From assembly GCF_004135975.1 (NCBI RefSeq), contig NZ_CP026538.1, forward strand, positions 3,844,001 through 3,908,000: a DNA stretch of 64,000 nucleotides, read 5' to 3'. The notes beneath the pieces were generated by a model, which had not been told where the DNA came from, made no database searches, and saw only the letters and a program-made list of their open reading frames with translations. Below, piece after piece: positions 42,602 through 51,432 of the stretch. The position numbers and the translations under genes are program-made. This stretch comes from Solidesulfovibrio carbinolicus (GTDB lineage: Bacteria; Desulfobacterota; Desulfovibrionia; Desulfovibrionales; Desulfovibrionaceae). Position 1 is the first letter of the stretch. Each line of letters begins with the position of its first letter.

Positions 42602-45522
42602 GGTTTGCTCTCCGTGAGATTGGCCGACAGCACGAAGCGCAGGCCCGTGGCGCCGCCTTCCAGCCCCTCCAGTTCACTGCGTTTCACGGAAATATCCTCC
42701 AGCAGGGGCGAGCCTTCCAGGGCGACCACGTAGCTGGCCAGCATGGAGTCGAACAACCGGGCGTCGCCAATGGCCACGCCCTCGATGATGAGCCTGGACA
42801 CCGGGGCATTGGGATCCTTGCCGTCCTTGAGGTTCTTGGCGGCCTGGGCGGCGGCCTGGTCCAGGGGCTTGTCGGGCGGCCCGCACTCGGTGGTCATGGA
42901 GCCGATGCGCACGCCGTCTGGCGCCAGGGCCAGGGCTTCCTCCCATATCCCGACAATGCGGTTGCGGGAGGCGTAGCGCTGCATGGCCTCGATCTTGGTC
43001 CGCAGTTCCTCGGACTTGCGGGCCAGAGCGGCCGCGTCCAGGGACGCGCCGTAGCCCGCCAGACGCTGGTTCAGGGCGTCGCGCTCCCTTTCCAGGGTTT
43101 GGCGCTTGGCCATGGCGGAAAACGACAACAAGGCCATGCCGGCCAGGACCGCCGCCAGCCCCACCAACACCCCTTGTTCGAGCAGACGCGAGGCGCGTTT
43201 TGCGGCGCGCTCCTTGTAGGTGACAAAAGCGCTTGGCGTGTGGCCGTCGTCGGACAAAGCCAGTCCCAGGGCCTGGCTGAAAAGCGCTCCAGGCAAGCGT
43301 CCGCCCAGGGTCGTTCCCGCCGGCAGGGGACGGCCGGCCAGGGGGTCCAAGGCTTCGCAGGGCAGTCCCACATGTTCCTGGATGAAATCCAAAAACAGCC
43401 GGCTGCCGCCCAGGGGGCCGGAAACCGTCAGCCGGGTGACCTGATCCTGCCCCAGGGATTCGCGGTAGTGCTTCAGCGTCATTTCCACCTGCCGCACCAG
43501 GCGCGAGGCCACCGGGCGCAGCATGTCCATGACGTCGTCGAGCTCCAGCCCGTAGCCGGGGTGGCAGTCGTCCACGGACAGGCAGCCGTAAACCACGGCA
43601 TCAAGCAGTTCGCGGGCGTGGTCGGCTTCCAGCGGCCGGGCGGTCTCGCCCGTTGACGGCTGGGGCGACGGGCCTTGGGGCCCCGGTTCGGGCGTGGCCG
43701 GACTGGCCGCAGCGTCGAGGTCCAGGACAAGACCGGCCTCGGCGGAGCCGGACAGGGCGTCGAGATCGAGCACCACTTCCTCGCGCGGCCCGGCGGCCCC
43801 GGGCGCTCCCGCCGGAGCCTTGGCCGGCTGGGCCGGGGCGGCCAGGCCCCGGGATTCCAGGACGTCGTAGACGGCCTGTTCCATGCCCGACATGGACGTC
43901 TTGATGACCCGCACGAACATGATGTTGCCGTTGCTGACGATCTCCAGGCGTGACCAGTTGCGGCCCACATGCAAGTTGGCCGTGGCCCCTTCGGCCGGGC
44001 CGTCCACGATGCGGCGGCGATAGAGATTCTGGTGGGCAAACGGTTCCAGGGTCAGACCGGCCAGGGGGAAGCCGGCCTGGGCGAAATCGTTTTGCAGGAG
44101 GCTTATGGCCTCGCGTGGCGTGGTATAGGCCATGGCCCCCAGCCGAACGGCCCCTTTTTCCGTGACCTCGCCCCGCCGTTCGAAATCGAAGACCACGTCG
44201 GCTTCGTCAAAGCCCATGTCCTTTTTGGCGGTCCAGTACACGGCGTTGTCCACCTGACGGGACGACACCTTGGGAATGGTCAGGAACTGGATGTTGGACC
44301 GGGCGCTTTGGGCGGCCGCCCAGACCTTGGGGATCTGGCCGGGCAGGCACAGGCCGGACAGGGCGCGCCCCAGCAGGGCGGCGAATTCCGGCTGTCCCGG
44401 CTCCACGCCCTGGGGCACGGGCACGGATTCCAGGCCCAAGACCTCGAAGTCGGCGTCCTGGCCGCGCACGGCCACGCACACGAGTTCCGTGGCCGAGATG
44501 TCCACGCCCACATGACAGACGCGCCCGCCTGGCAGCAGGGAGCGCCAGTTGAAGCCTCGTCGTTTTTTGGGGGAATTCGTCGTCGCCGAGGCCATGCCGG
44601 CCGAAGCGGCCACGGCCGCCAGATCGGCGGCGGCCACGGGAGCGGATTCGGCCACGGTGCCGGACGCCTTGTCGGCGTCCTCCGCCTGGGGCGGCTCTTC
44701 GGCGTTGGCTGTGTCGCTCGGGGCCAACGCGCCGGGTCCGCCGGCAGTTTCGGGCGTCGCGGGCGTATCCGACGGGGCGGCGGCCACCGGGGCCGTGGTG
44801 AAAAACATGGTCGGCGCGGCGTCGAGATCCAAAACGAGTTCCGGCAGGCCCCCGCCCGGGACAGCAGTCTCGGCTTCTGAGGCGGACCCGGCGGCCGGGG
44901 CCGACGTGGCGTCGCGATCCAAAACAAGCTCTGGCTGGGCCTCGGCCGGGGCGGATGGCGCGTCCGGGGCCTCGGCCAGGCCAAACGGGGCTGGCGCGGC
45001 GTCGAGGTCCAAAACGAGTTCCGGCAGGGCCTCGGCCAACACCCCGGGCGCGTCGGCCGGTGTCGCCTCGACGGCAAGCTCGACGAGGCGTTCCGCATGC
45101 GCCTCGCCCGGGCCGGCTGTCGGCATCGCCGGGTCAAACGCCGCCCCGTCCGCCGGCTTGGCCGGTGGAACTTCGCCGAATCCCGGCCAGCTCACGCCGC
45201 TCTGGTAGGAGGCGGCGGCAAGCCCCGCGCCGTAGGGATCGTACACAAGTCGCGGATTGGCGGCGGCGGCGGCGTCAAGCCGCGCATCCTTTGCCGGCGG
45301 CGGCGTCACAACCGCCTCTTCGACGACCGGAGCAATCGTCGGATCGGCCGACACGACAGGATCGGGCTGGGCCACCGCCGCCGTGGGCGGTCCTACCGTC
45401 GGCCGACGCACCGCCTCCCCCGCGTTGGACGCGCCGGGAGCCGCCGTCCCGGCTGCTCCCGAGGACTTGCGGATGAGCTCCAGCAAACGCTGGCTCGGCG
45501 TAATCTTGTCTTCCTTGCCCAC
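42598..45522 (-). CDS. PilM-PilN-like pilus assembly protein (MshI-like) with long acidic N-terminal extension
   Basis: 974 aa, much longer than PilM or MshI. Residues 1-330 are a low-complexity acidic Ala/Pro/Glu region with three copies of a LVLD(L/R)DA motif; two further copies lie in a linker at about 555-590. The actin-like PilM domain spans about 340-760 (GRVCHVGVDISATELVCVAV, PKVWAAAQSARSNIQFLTIP). After a membrane helix near residue 790 comes a PilN-like part with a coiled coil (LERERDALNQRLAGYG) and GIWEEALALAPDGVRIGSM. It thus merges cytoplasmic PilM and membrane PilN functions. Confidence 0.84.
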   Translation of the reverse strand: MGKEDKITPSQRLLELIRKSSGAAGTAAPGASNAGEAVRRPTVGPPTAAVAQPDPVVSADPTIAPVVEEAVVTPPPAKDARLDAAAAANPRLVYDPYGAGLAAASYQSGVSWPGFGEVPPAKPADGAAFDPAMPTAGPGEAHAERLVELAVEATPADAPGVLAEALPELVLDLDAAPAPFGLAEAPDAPSAPAEAQPELVLDRDATSAPAAGSASEAETAVPGGGLPELVLDLDAAPTMFFTTAPVAAAPSDTPATPETAGGPGALAPSDTANAEEPPQAEDADKASGTVAESAPVAAADLAAVAASAGMASATTNSPKKRRGFNWRSLLPGGRVCHVGVDISATELVCVAVRGQDADFEVLGLESVPVPQGVEPGQPEFAALLGRALSGLCLPGQIPKVWAAAQSARSNIQFLTIPKVSSRQVDNAVYWTAKKDMGFDEADVVFDFERRGEVTEKGAVRLGAMAYTTPREAISLLQNDFAQAGFPLAGLTLEPFAHQNLYRRRIVDGPAEGATANLHVGRNWSRLEIVSNGNIMFVRVIKTSMSGMEQAVYDVLESRGLAAPAQPAKAPAGAPGAAGPREEVVLDLDALSGSAEAGLVLDLDAAASPATPEPGPQGPSPQPSTGETARPLEADHARELLDAVVYGCLSVDDCHPGYGLELDDVMDMLRPVASRLVRQVEMTLKHYRESLGQDQVTRLTVSGPLGGSRLFLDFIQEHVGLPCEALDPLAGRPLPAGTTLGGRLPGALFSQALGLALSDDGHTPSAFVTYKERAAKRASRLLEQGVLVGLAAVLAGMALLSFSAMAKRQTLERERDALNQRLAGYGASLDAAALARKSEELRTKIEAMQRYASRNRIVGIWEEALALAPDGVRIGSMTTECGPPDKPLDQAAAQAAKNLKDGKDPNAPVSRLIIEGVAIGDARLFDSMLASYVVALEGSPLLEDISVKRSELEGLEGGATGLRFVLSANLTESKP

Positions 45523-45561
45523 CGGCTCTCTCCCGTTGACTTGCCGCGTTCGACGCCCGAT

Positions 45562-45747
45562 CTAGCCCTGAAGCCGCGTCATGCGCACCACTTCATCGTG
45601 ACAAATGCGCCAACCCCGACCCACCTTGGCCCCGCGAAGCTCGTGGCCCTTGAGGAGCTTACGCACCGTCTGGTCGCTGCATTTGAGCAACCTGGCCACT
45701 TCCTGGACCGTGTAGGTTTCCTTCACTTCCATCTTGCGCTCGTGCAT
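45562..45747 (-). CDS. Small excisionase/MerR-type HTH protein at the head of the pilus operon
   Basis: 61 aa from ATG 45747 (AAGGAG nine bases upstream). The core TYTVQEVARLLKCSDQTVRKLLKGHELRGAKVGRGWRI is a helix-turn-helix_17 (excisionase-type) DNA-binding domain. It ends 39 bases before the PilM/N-like gene and is probably the first gene of the operon. No phage genes are nearby, so it is more likely a local regulator than an excisionase. Confidence 0.8.
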   Translation of the reverse strand: MHERKMEVKETYTVQEVARLLKCSDQTVRKLLKGHELRGAKVGRGWRICHDEVVRMTRLQG

Positions 45748-46084
45748 CCCGCATCGCTCCTTGTCGCTACTTAACGATAGATACGATGCCGGCCGGGCCA
45801 AAAAAAAACCGGCCGTCTTCCCAAAGGCTCCCAACCGGAAGCCTGCGGCGGTTTACTTTCTCACCCATGGACCAGCCTCGTTTCATTTCGTTAAACTCCA
45901 GACGACCCTTCCCGCCGCCCGTTTTTCCCCCAACCGGGCCGCTGGCGGTGTTCCGCCCGGCCATTGGGAGATCCCATGCCGGGCATTCTTCAAGACCCGT
46001 GCCCAAACCGAGGGCTGCCAAGACAATTCCAAAGCCGCCCCCTTCCGTGGTAGGCTCGGCCATCCGTCCGTCCAAGGAGAGGCC
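45748..46084. other. Divergent intergenic region between the pilus operon and pilT
   Basis: No gene is seen in these 337 bases. They must hold promoters for both the minus-strand pilus operon and the plus-strand pilT. Near the HTH gene there is an AT-richer patch (ACTTAACGATAGATACGATG, 45769-45788) followed by GGCCGGG, a run of nine A and CCGGCC. No convincing -35/-10 pair could be fixed. Confidence 0.6.
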
Positions 46085-47158
46085 ATGGCCCAGCTCGACG
46101 CCTTTTTTAAGATGCTCAAGGATACCGGAGCCTCGGACCTGCACCTCTCCAGCGGCTGCCAGCCCATGCTGCGCCTTAATGGCCGTCTGGAACGCATCAA
46201 GTACAAGGTGCTCGAAAACGAGGAATTAAAGACCCTGCTCTATGAGATCGCCCCCCAGCGGCTGCTGGCCGTTTTCGAGGAAACCGGCGACCTCGACTTC
46301 GCCTACGCCGCCCCGGGGCTGGGGCGGCTTCGCTGCAACTATTTTCGCCAGGAGCGCGGCGTGGCCGCCGCCTTCCGGGCCATCCCGGAAACCGTGCCGA
46401 CGCTTTCCGACCTCGGCCTGCCGGACATCCTGGGCGAGTTGGCCATGCGCCCCAAGGGGCTGGTCCTGGTCACCGGCCCCACCGGCTCGGGCAAGTCCAC
46501 GACGCTCGCCGCCATGCTCCGCCACGCCCTTGAAGCCCGGCGCGACCACATCATCACCGTGGAAGACCCCATCGAATTCCTCCACGCCTCGGCCGGGTGC
46601 CTGATCAACCAGCGCGAGGTGGGCCGCGACACCCGCTCCTTTGCCGCCGCCCTGCGCGGGGCCCTGCGCGAGGACCCGGACATCATCCTGGTCGGCGAAA
46701 TGCGCGACCTCGAAACCATCGAGCTGGCCCTGGAAGCGGCCGAGACCGGCCATCTGGTGCTGTCCACCCTGCACACCGTGTCGGCGGCCAAGACCATCGA
46801 CCGGGTCATCGACGTCTTCCCCGGCGACCGGCAGGCGCAGATCCGCTCGGCCCTGTCGGAATCGCTCACCGCCGTCATCTCCCAAACGCTGCTGCGCCGG
46901 GCCGACGCCCCGGGCCGGGTCATGGCCATGGAGCTGCTTCTGGCCAACACCGCCGTGCGCAACCTCATCCGGGAAAACAAGATCTTCCAGATCAACTCCG
47001 TGCTGGAGACGGCCAAGGCCCAAGGGATGCGCACCCTGGACGACTCGCTGCTGGAGCTCTTGGCCGCCGGACGCATCGAACCTGCCGACGCCCTGCGTAA
47101 CGCCGTCAACAAGACCCGGTTCGAAGGCCTCACGTCGGCCCCGGCCGCTTCGGCCTAG
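46085..47158 (+). CDS. pilT: Type IV pilus retraction ATPase PilT
   Basis: 357 aa from ATG 46085 (AAGGAG seven bases upstream). The N-terminus (FFKMLKDTGASDLHLSSGCQPMLRLNG) is typical of PilT. Then Walker A GPTGSGKSTTLAAML, Asp box ITVEDPIEFLH, Walker B DIILVGEMRD, His box STLHTVSA, and the retraction signature VRNLIRE (PilT consensus AIRNLIRE). It depolymerises the pilus to generate twitching or retraction. The pilus genes lie on the opposite strand across a shared intergenic region. Confidence 0.95.
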   Translation: MAQLDAFFKMLKDTGASDLHLSSGCQPMLRLNGRLERIKYKVLENEELKTLLYEIAPQRLLAVFEETGDLDFAYAAPGLGRLRCNYFRQERGVAAAFRAIPETVPTLSDLGLPDILGELAMRPKGLVLVTGPTGSGKSTTLAAMLRHALEARRDHIITVEDPIEFLHASAGCLINQREVGRDTRSFAAALRGALREDPDIILVGEMRDLETIELALEAAETGHLVLSTLHTVSAAKTIDRVIDVFPGDRQAQIRSALSESLTAVISQTLLRRADAPGRVMAMELLLANTAVRNLIRENKIFQINSVLETAKAQGMRTLDDSLLELLAAGRIEPADALRNAVNKTRFEGLTSAPAASA

Positions 47159-47267
47159 CGTTGCGCCAGGCCACAAAATGCGGCAGTGTTCGCCAGGAAA
47201 AATGACCGGTTGCGACGCGCCCCGGCCCGGCGAGAAACCTTTTTAAGGACAGGAATCCAGGCAAACC

Positions 47268-48413
47268 GTGGAGCACGCCCTTCTCGACGCTCTCGTGGGC
47301 CAGGCCCTTGCCGCCGCGCCCCGGGCCTCGGATCTGCTCTTCCCCCCGGCCGGCACGGCCGGCGTGCTGGTGGACGGCGCGTTCACGCCCCTGCCGGCCC
47401 TGGCCGGCTCGCCCGCGCCGATAGAGACCGACGCCCTGGCCCGGGAGCTGCTCGGGCAGGACGCCCGTCTGGCCGCCGACCTTGCGCGCCTTGGCAGTTG
47501 CGACGTGTCCTACCGCCATTCCTCGGGCTGGCGCTTTCGGGCCAACATCCACCGGGCCGGCCAGGGCCTTGGGCTGGTCTTGCGACGCTTGCCGGCCGCG
47601 CCCGCGCCCCTGGCCGCCTTGACGCTGCCCCCGGCGGCGGCCCGGCTGACGGAGCTGGCCGAGGGGCTGGTCCTGGTGGTCGGGGCCACGGGATCGGGCA
47701 AATCCACCACCCTGGCCGCCCTGGCCGCCGCCATCCTGGCCGCCCGGCCCGTCCACGTCGTCACCCTGGAAGACCCCATCGAATGCCTGCTGCCGCCCGG
47801 ACGCGGCATCGTCACCCAGCGCGAACGCGGCACGGATTTCCCGGATTTCGCCGAAGGCCTGCGGGCCGCCCTGCGCCAAGCGCCCCATGTCATCATCCTG
47901 GGCGAAGCCCGGGACCGCGACACCCTGGACGCGGCGCTCACCGCCGCCGAGACCGGCCATCTGGTGCTGGCCACCCTGCATACCGCCGATTGTTCCGGGG
48001 CGGTGGAACGTATGCTGGCCTGCTTCGGTCCGGCCGAGGAAAAGCTCGCCCGCAACCGGCTGGCCGGTTCCCTCAAGGCCGTGCTGGCCCAGCGGCTTTT
48101 GCCGCGCATCGGCGGCGGCCGGGCCGTTTCGGCCGAACTGCTCGTCACCACCCTGCGCCTGCGCGAACGCATCGCCTCCGGCGAGGCGACAAGCCTTGGC
48201 GTCGCCGACATCATCGAACAGGGCGCGCCCTACGGCATGGTGGGCTTCGACGCCTCCACGGCCGCCCTTTTCGCCGCCGGCCTTATTACCGAAGAAACCG
48301 CCCTGGCCCGGGCCTCGGACCGGGCCGCCCTGGCCCGGGGACTGGACGCGGTCAAGGCCGCCCGGGGACAGGCCGTCTCCACCATCACCGGCCTGCGCCT
48401 GGAGGGCGAGTGA
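47268..48413 (+). CDS. PilT/PilU-like ATPase, divergent second copy
   Basis: 381 aa from a GTG start. ATPase motifs are kept: Walker A GATGSGKSTTLAAL, Asp box VTLEDPIECL, Walker B HVIILGEARD and ATLHTADC for the His box. The N-terminal domain is degenerate compared with PilT (ASDLLFPPAGTAGVLVDG), and the AIRNLIRE retraction helix is replaced by LLVTTLRLRERIASGE. It looks like a PilU-type accessory ATPase that needs PilT. It follows pilT by 109 bases and was probably made by duplication. Confidence 0.87.
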   Translation: MEHALLDALVGQALAAAPRASDLLFPPAGTAGVLVDGAFTPLPALAGSPAPIETDALARELLGQDARLAADLARLGSCDVSYRHSSGWRFRANIHRAGQGLGLVLRRLPAAPAPLAALTLPPAAARLTELAEGLVLVVGATGSGKSTTLAALAAAILAARPVHVVTLEDPIECLLPPGRGIVTQRERGTDFPDFAEGLRAALRQAPHVIILGEARDRDTLDAALTAAETGHLVLATLHTADCSGAVERMLACFGPAEEKLARNRLAGSLKAVLAQRLLPRIGGGRAVSAELLVTTLRLRERIASGEATSLGVADIIEQGAPYGMVGFDASTAALFAAGLITEETALARASDRAALARGLDAVKAARGQAVSTITGLRLEGE

Positions 48414-48540
48414 CCAGGGCGCGCGGCCCCCTGGCCGCCCTTGCCAGCGCCCGCCGCCCGCCCCGTTTCGGGGTCCGGACGACGCGCCGACAGCCGGCCC
48501 CGCCCTCTTTCCATTTCGCCAACGACAAGGGCGCGTGACC

Positions 48541-49434
48541 ATGGACCGCATCGCCGCGCTCCTTGTCCATCCCGATCCGGCCGTGCGCACGGCGCTGCGG
48601 ACCGAGCTTTGCCGCGTCGACTTCATCCGAGTGTTGGGCGAGGCGGCCGACGCCTACGAAGCTTCCGAGCTGTTGCGCGCCATTCCCTACGGCCTGCTCT
48701 TTTGCGGCGTGGACCTTGGGGGGGAAATGGGCGGCTTCGAGCTGGCCGAGGCGCTCGCCGCCGCCAAACGCCAGCCCGGGCTGGTTTTCATCGCCGCCGA
48801 CGAAACGCGCGCCTTTCGCGCCTTTGAACTGGGCGCGGCCGACTATCTGCTGTGGCCGTTCACCCCCCAGCGTTTCGCCCAGACCCTGGACCGGCTGGCC
48901 CGGTTCCGGCCGGCCTTCCGCGAGGCTCCGCCGCCGGAATGGCGGGCGGCCGCCGCGCCACGCCCGGGCCAGGACGACGACGGCGACGACGAGGCCGGCG
49001 GCGAGGAAACCGTGCGCCTGCCCCTGGAAGAGGACGAGGAGGACCGGTTCCTGTCGGCCCTGCGCCAGGCCTGGGACCCGCGCCACGAACGGGCCGTGGA
49101 CATCGAAAAGCTGCCCATCACCCTGGACGGCCGCACCATCCTTTTGCCCTACACCCAGATCCTTTTTATCGAGGCCTACGAGGACTATTCCTTTGTCCAT
49201 ACCGCCAGCCAGAAGATGCTGACCTCGTATCGCCTCAAAAACCTTGAAGAACGCTTGCGGCCCCACCGCTTTTTCAGGGTCCACCGCAAATACCTCGTCA
49301 ATCTCGACCAGGTGACCGAGATCGCCACCCTGCCCGGCGGCAACTTCATGCTGCGCACCGCCGGCAAAACCCGCATCGAGCTGCCCATCGGCCGCCGCCG
49401 CATCGGCGAGCTCAAGCAGATCCTCGGTCTGTGA
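48541..49434 (+). CDS. LytTR-type regulator with degenerate receiver domain
   Basis: 297 aa. The N-terminal receiver-like domain (1-120) lacks the key residues: Gly56 in LLFCGVDLGG stands where the phosphoacceptor Asp should be, and Trp105 in DYLLWPF replaces the conserved Lys. An acidic linker (about 135-170) leads to a LytTR DNA-binding domain at about 195-295 (LLPYTQILFIEAYEDYSFVHT, RFFRVHRKYLVNLDQV). It probably works without phosphorylation. It sits between the pilT-type genes and acs; its stop is 8 bases before the acs start, so it may control either group. Confidence 0.88.
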   Translation: MDRIAALLVHPDPAVRTALRTELCRVDFIRVLGEAADAYEASELLRAIPYGLLFCGVDLGGEMGGFELAEALAAAKRQPGLVFIAADETRAFRAFELGAADYLLWPFTPQRFAQTLDRLARFRPAFREAPPPEWRAAAAPRPGQDDDGDDEAGGEETVRLPLEEDEEDRFLSALRQAWDPRHERAVDIEKLPITLDGRTILLPYTQILFIEAYEDYSFVHTASQKMLTSYRLKNLEERLRPHRFFRVHRKYLVNLDQVTEIATLPGGNFMLRTAGKTRIELPIGRRRIGELKQILGL

Positions 49435-49442
49435 GGGACGAC

Positions 49443-51374
49443 ATGCCCGCCAAACAAGGAACGCCGATGCCGCCGACGACCGGAACCCTGGACGCCCTGC
49501 TCGTGGAACAACGGGTGTTTCGCCCGGCCCCGGCCACGGTCATCGAAGCCAATATCAAACCCCACGACCTGGCCGAGGCCTACGCCCTGGCCGGCGCGGA
49601 CCATCTGGCCTTCTGGGAAAAGGCGGCGCTCGAGCTGGAATGGCGGCGCAAGTGGGACGCCGTGCTCGACGCGTCGAACCCGCCCTTGTACCGCTGGTTT
49701 CCCGGAGCCCAGGGCAACATCGCCCACAACGCCCTGGACCGGCATGTCCATGCCTGGACCAAAAACAAGCTGGCGCTGATCTGGGAGGGCGAGGCCGGGG
49801 ATTGCCGCAAATTCACCTATTTCGAGCTGTACCGCGAAGTGAACCGGCTGGCCGGGGCGCTGCGGGGCCTGGGCGTGGGGCGCGGCGACCGGGTGTGCCT
49901 GTACATGCCACCCATCCCCGAGACGGTTGTCGCCATGCTGGCCGCGGCCAAGATCGGCGCGCCCCACGTGTTCGTTTTCGCCGGCTATTCAGCCAAGGCC
50001 CTGCGCGAACGCGTAAACGACAGCCGGGCCAAGGTCGTCATTACGGCCGACGGCTTCTACCGTGGCGGGCGCATGATCGACCTCAAGGCCGTGGTGGACG
50101 AGGCCCTGCCCGGCGTGCGGCCCGAGGCGGCCGAGTCCGTGGTGGTGGTGCGCCGCACCGGCCACGACATCGACATGCAGGAGCCGCGCGACCTCTACTA
50201 CCACGATCTCTTGCGCCAGGAATCGCCCGAGGCCCCCACCGAAGTCATGGAAGCCGACGAGCCGCTCTTCTGGCTGCACACCTCCGGCTCCACGGGCAAG
50301 CCCAAGGCCGTCGTCCACGGCCACGCCGGCTACATGGTCGGCGCGCACCACACCTTCCGCACGGTCTTTGACGTCAAGCCGACCGACATCCATTTCTGCA
50401 CCGCCGATCCCGGCTGGATCACCGGCCACACCTACGGCGTCTACGGACCGCTTTTGACCGGCGCCACGGTCATCCTCTACGAAGGCCATCCGCTCTATCC
50501 CCAGGCCGACCGGCTGCCGAGCATCATCGAGCGCTACGGGGCCACCATTTTCTACGCCACGCCGACGCTTATCCGCATGCTCATGCGCTACGGGCCGCAG
50601 TATCCCAAAAAGCGCGACCTCTCGACCCTGCGACTGCTCGGCAGCGTCGGCGAACCGCTGGGGCCCGAGGCCTGGATGTGGCTGTACAAGCATTTCGGCG
50701 GCTCCAAGTGTCCGCTGCTGGACACCTGGTGGCAGACCGAAACCGGCATGGCCATGATCGCGCCCATGCCGATCTCGGTGCTCAAACCTGGTTCGGTGGG
50801 CAAGGCGCTGCCGGGCATCGAGGCCGAGGTGGTGGATCAGGCCGGCGCGCCGGTGGAGCCGGGCCAGGGAGGCTATCTGGTCATCAAAAAGCCCTGGCCG
50901 GCCATGTGCCTGGGCCTGGAGGGCGACCCGGCCGGCTACCGCGCCGCCTACTGGGAGCGCATCCCGGGGATGTATTTCGCCGGGGACGTGGCCCGGCGCG
51001 ACGAGGACGGCTATTTCTGGATTCAGGGCCGGGCGGACGAGGTGCTCAACATCGCCGGCCACCGGGTGGGCACGGCCGAGGTGGAGGCGGCGCTGACGGC
51101 CCACCGTTTCGTGGCCGAAGCGGCGGTCATCGGGCTGCCCGACAAGATCAAGGGCGAGGTGGCCAAGGCGTTTGTCGTGCCCGATCCGGGCTGGATCGCC
51201 GCGTTCCCCGACGCCGACGCCTTCGACGCCGAGTTGCGCGCGCACGTGCGGCGCGAACTCGGCCCCATCGTCGTCATGCGGTCGGTGGAGCTGCGGGATA
51301 CGTTGCCGAAGACGACCAGCGGGAAGATTTTAAGAAGGCAGTTGCGGAAGGAGGAGCTGGGGGAGGTAGGGTAG
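49443..51374 (+). CDS. acs: Acetyl-CoA synthetase (AMP-forming)
   Basis: 643 aa from ATG 49443 (GAGGG five bases upstream). It has the ACAS N-terminal domain (PPLYRWFPGAQGNIAHNALDRHV) and the AMP-binding core LHTSGSTGKPKAVVH, LLDTWWQTETG and ADEVLNIAGHRVGTAE, with the catalytic, acetylatable Lys in LPKTTSGKILRR near the C-terminus. It activates acetate, or possibly propionate, to the CoA ester via the acyl-AMP. The size is standard. Transcription is probably linked to the LytTR regulator directly upstream. Confidence 0.93.
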   Translation: MPAKQGTPMPPTTGTLDALLVEQRVFRPAPATVIEANIKPHDLAEAYALAGADHLAFWEKAALELEWRRKWDAVLDASNPPLYRWFPGAQGNIAHNALDRHVHAWTKNKLALIWEGEAGDCRKFTYFELYREVNRLAGALRGLGVGRGDRVCLYMPPIPETVVAMLAAAKIGAPHVFVFAGYSAKALRERVNDSRAKVVITADGFYRGGRMIDLKAVVDEALPGVRPEAAESVVVVRRTGHDIDMQEPRDLYYHDLLRQESPEAPTEVMEADEPLFWLHTSGSTGKPKAVVHGHAGYMVGAHHTFRTVFDVKPTDIHFCTADPGWITGHTYGVYGPLLTGATVILYEGHPLYPQADRLPSIIERYGATIFYATPTLIRMLMRYGPQYPKKRDLSTLRLLGSVGEPLGPEAWMWLYKHFGGSKCPLLDTWWQTETGMAMIAPMPISVLKPGSVGKALPGIEAEVVDQAGAPVEPGQGGYLVIKKPWPAMCLGLEGDPAGYRAAYWERIPGMYFAGDVARRDEDGYFWIQGRADEVLNIAGHRVGTAEVEAALTAHRFVAEAAVIGLPDKIKGEVAKAFVVPDPGWIAAFPDADAFDAELRAHVRRELGPIVVMRSVELRDTLPKTTSGKILRRQLRKEELGEVG

Positions 51375-51398
51375 CACCTTACGGTTTTCCAGACGCCC

Positions 51399-51426
51399 TT
51401 GACTTGGTATCAATTGACAGTACCAT
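51399..51426 (+). promoter_or_regulatory. Promoter/operator of hicAB
   Basis: TTGACT (51399-51404), a 16-base spacer and TACCAT (51421-51426) form a plausible promoter. An inverted repeat TGGTA (51405-51409) / TACCA (51421-51425) centred on CAATTG overlaps the spacer and the -10 box, as expected for an autoregulated toxin-antitoxin operator. The -10 ends 6 bases before the hicA start codon, so the transcript would have an almost absent leader. Confidence 0.5.
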
Positions 51427-51432
51427 AGCAAC

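Noticed and set aside
23332-45522. Type II secretion system instead of a pilus
   Set aside because: The PilM-N-O-P set, ExeA-MshM-like ATPase, PilT-type retraction ATPases, lack of GspL/GspM/GspC/GspK genes and the MSHA gene order favour a retractable pilus.
45562-45747. Phage excisionase
   Set aside because: Only the DNA-binding fold is shared; there is no integrase or attachment site, and the gene is tightly placed at the head of the pilus operon.
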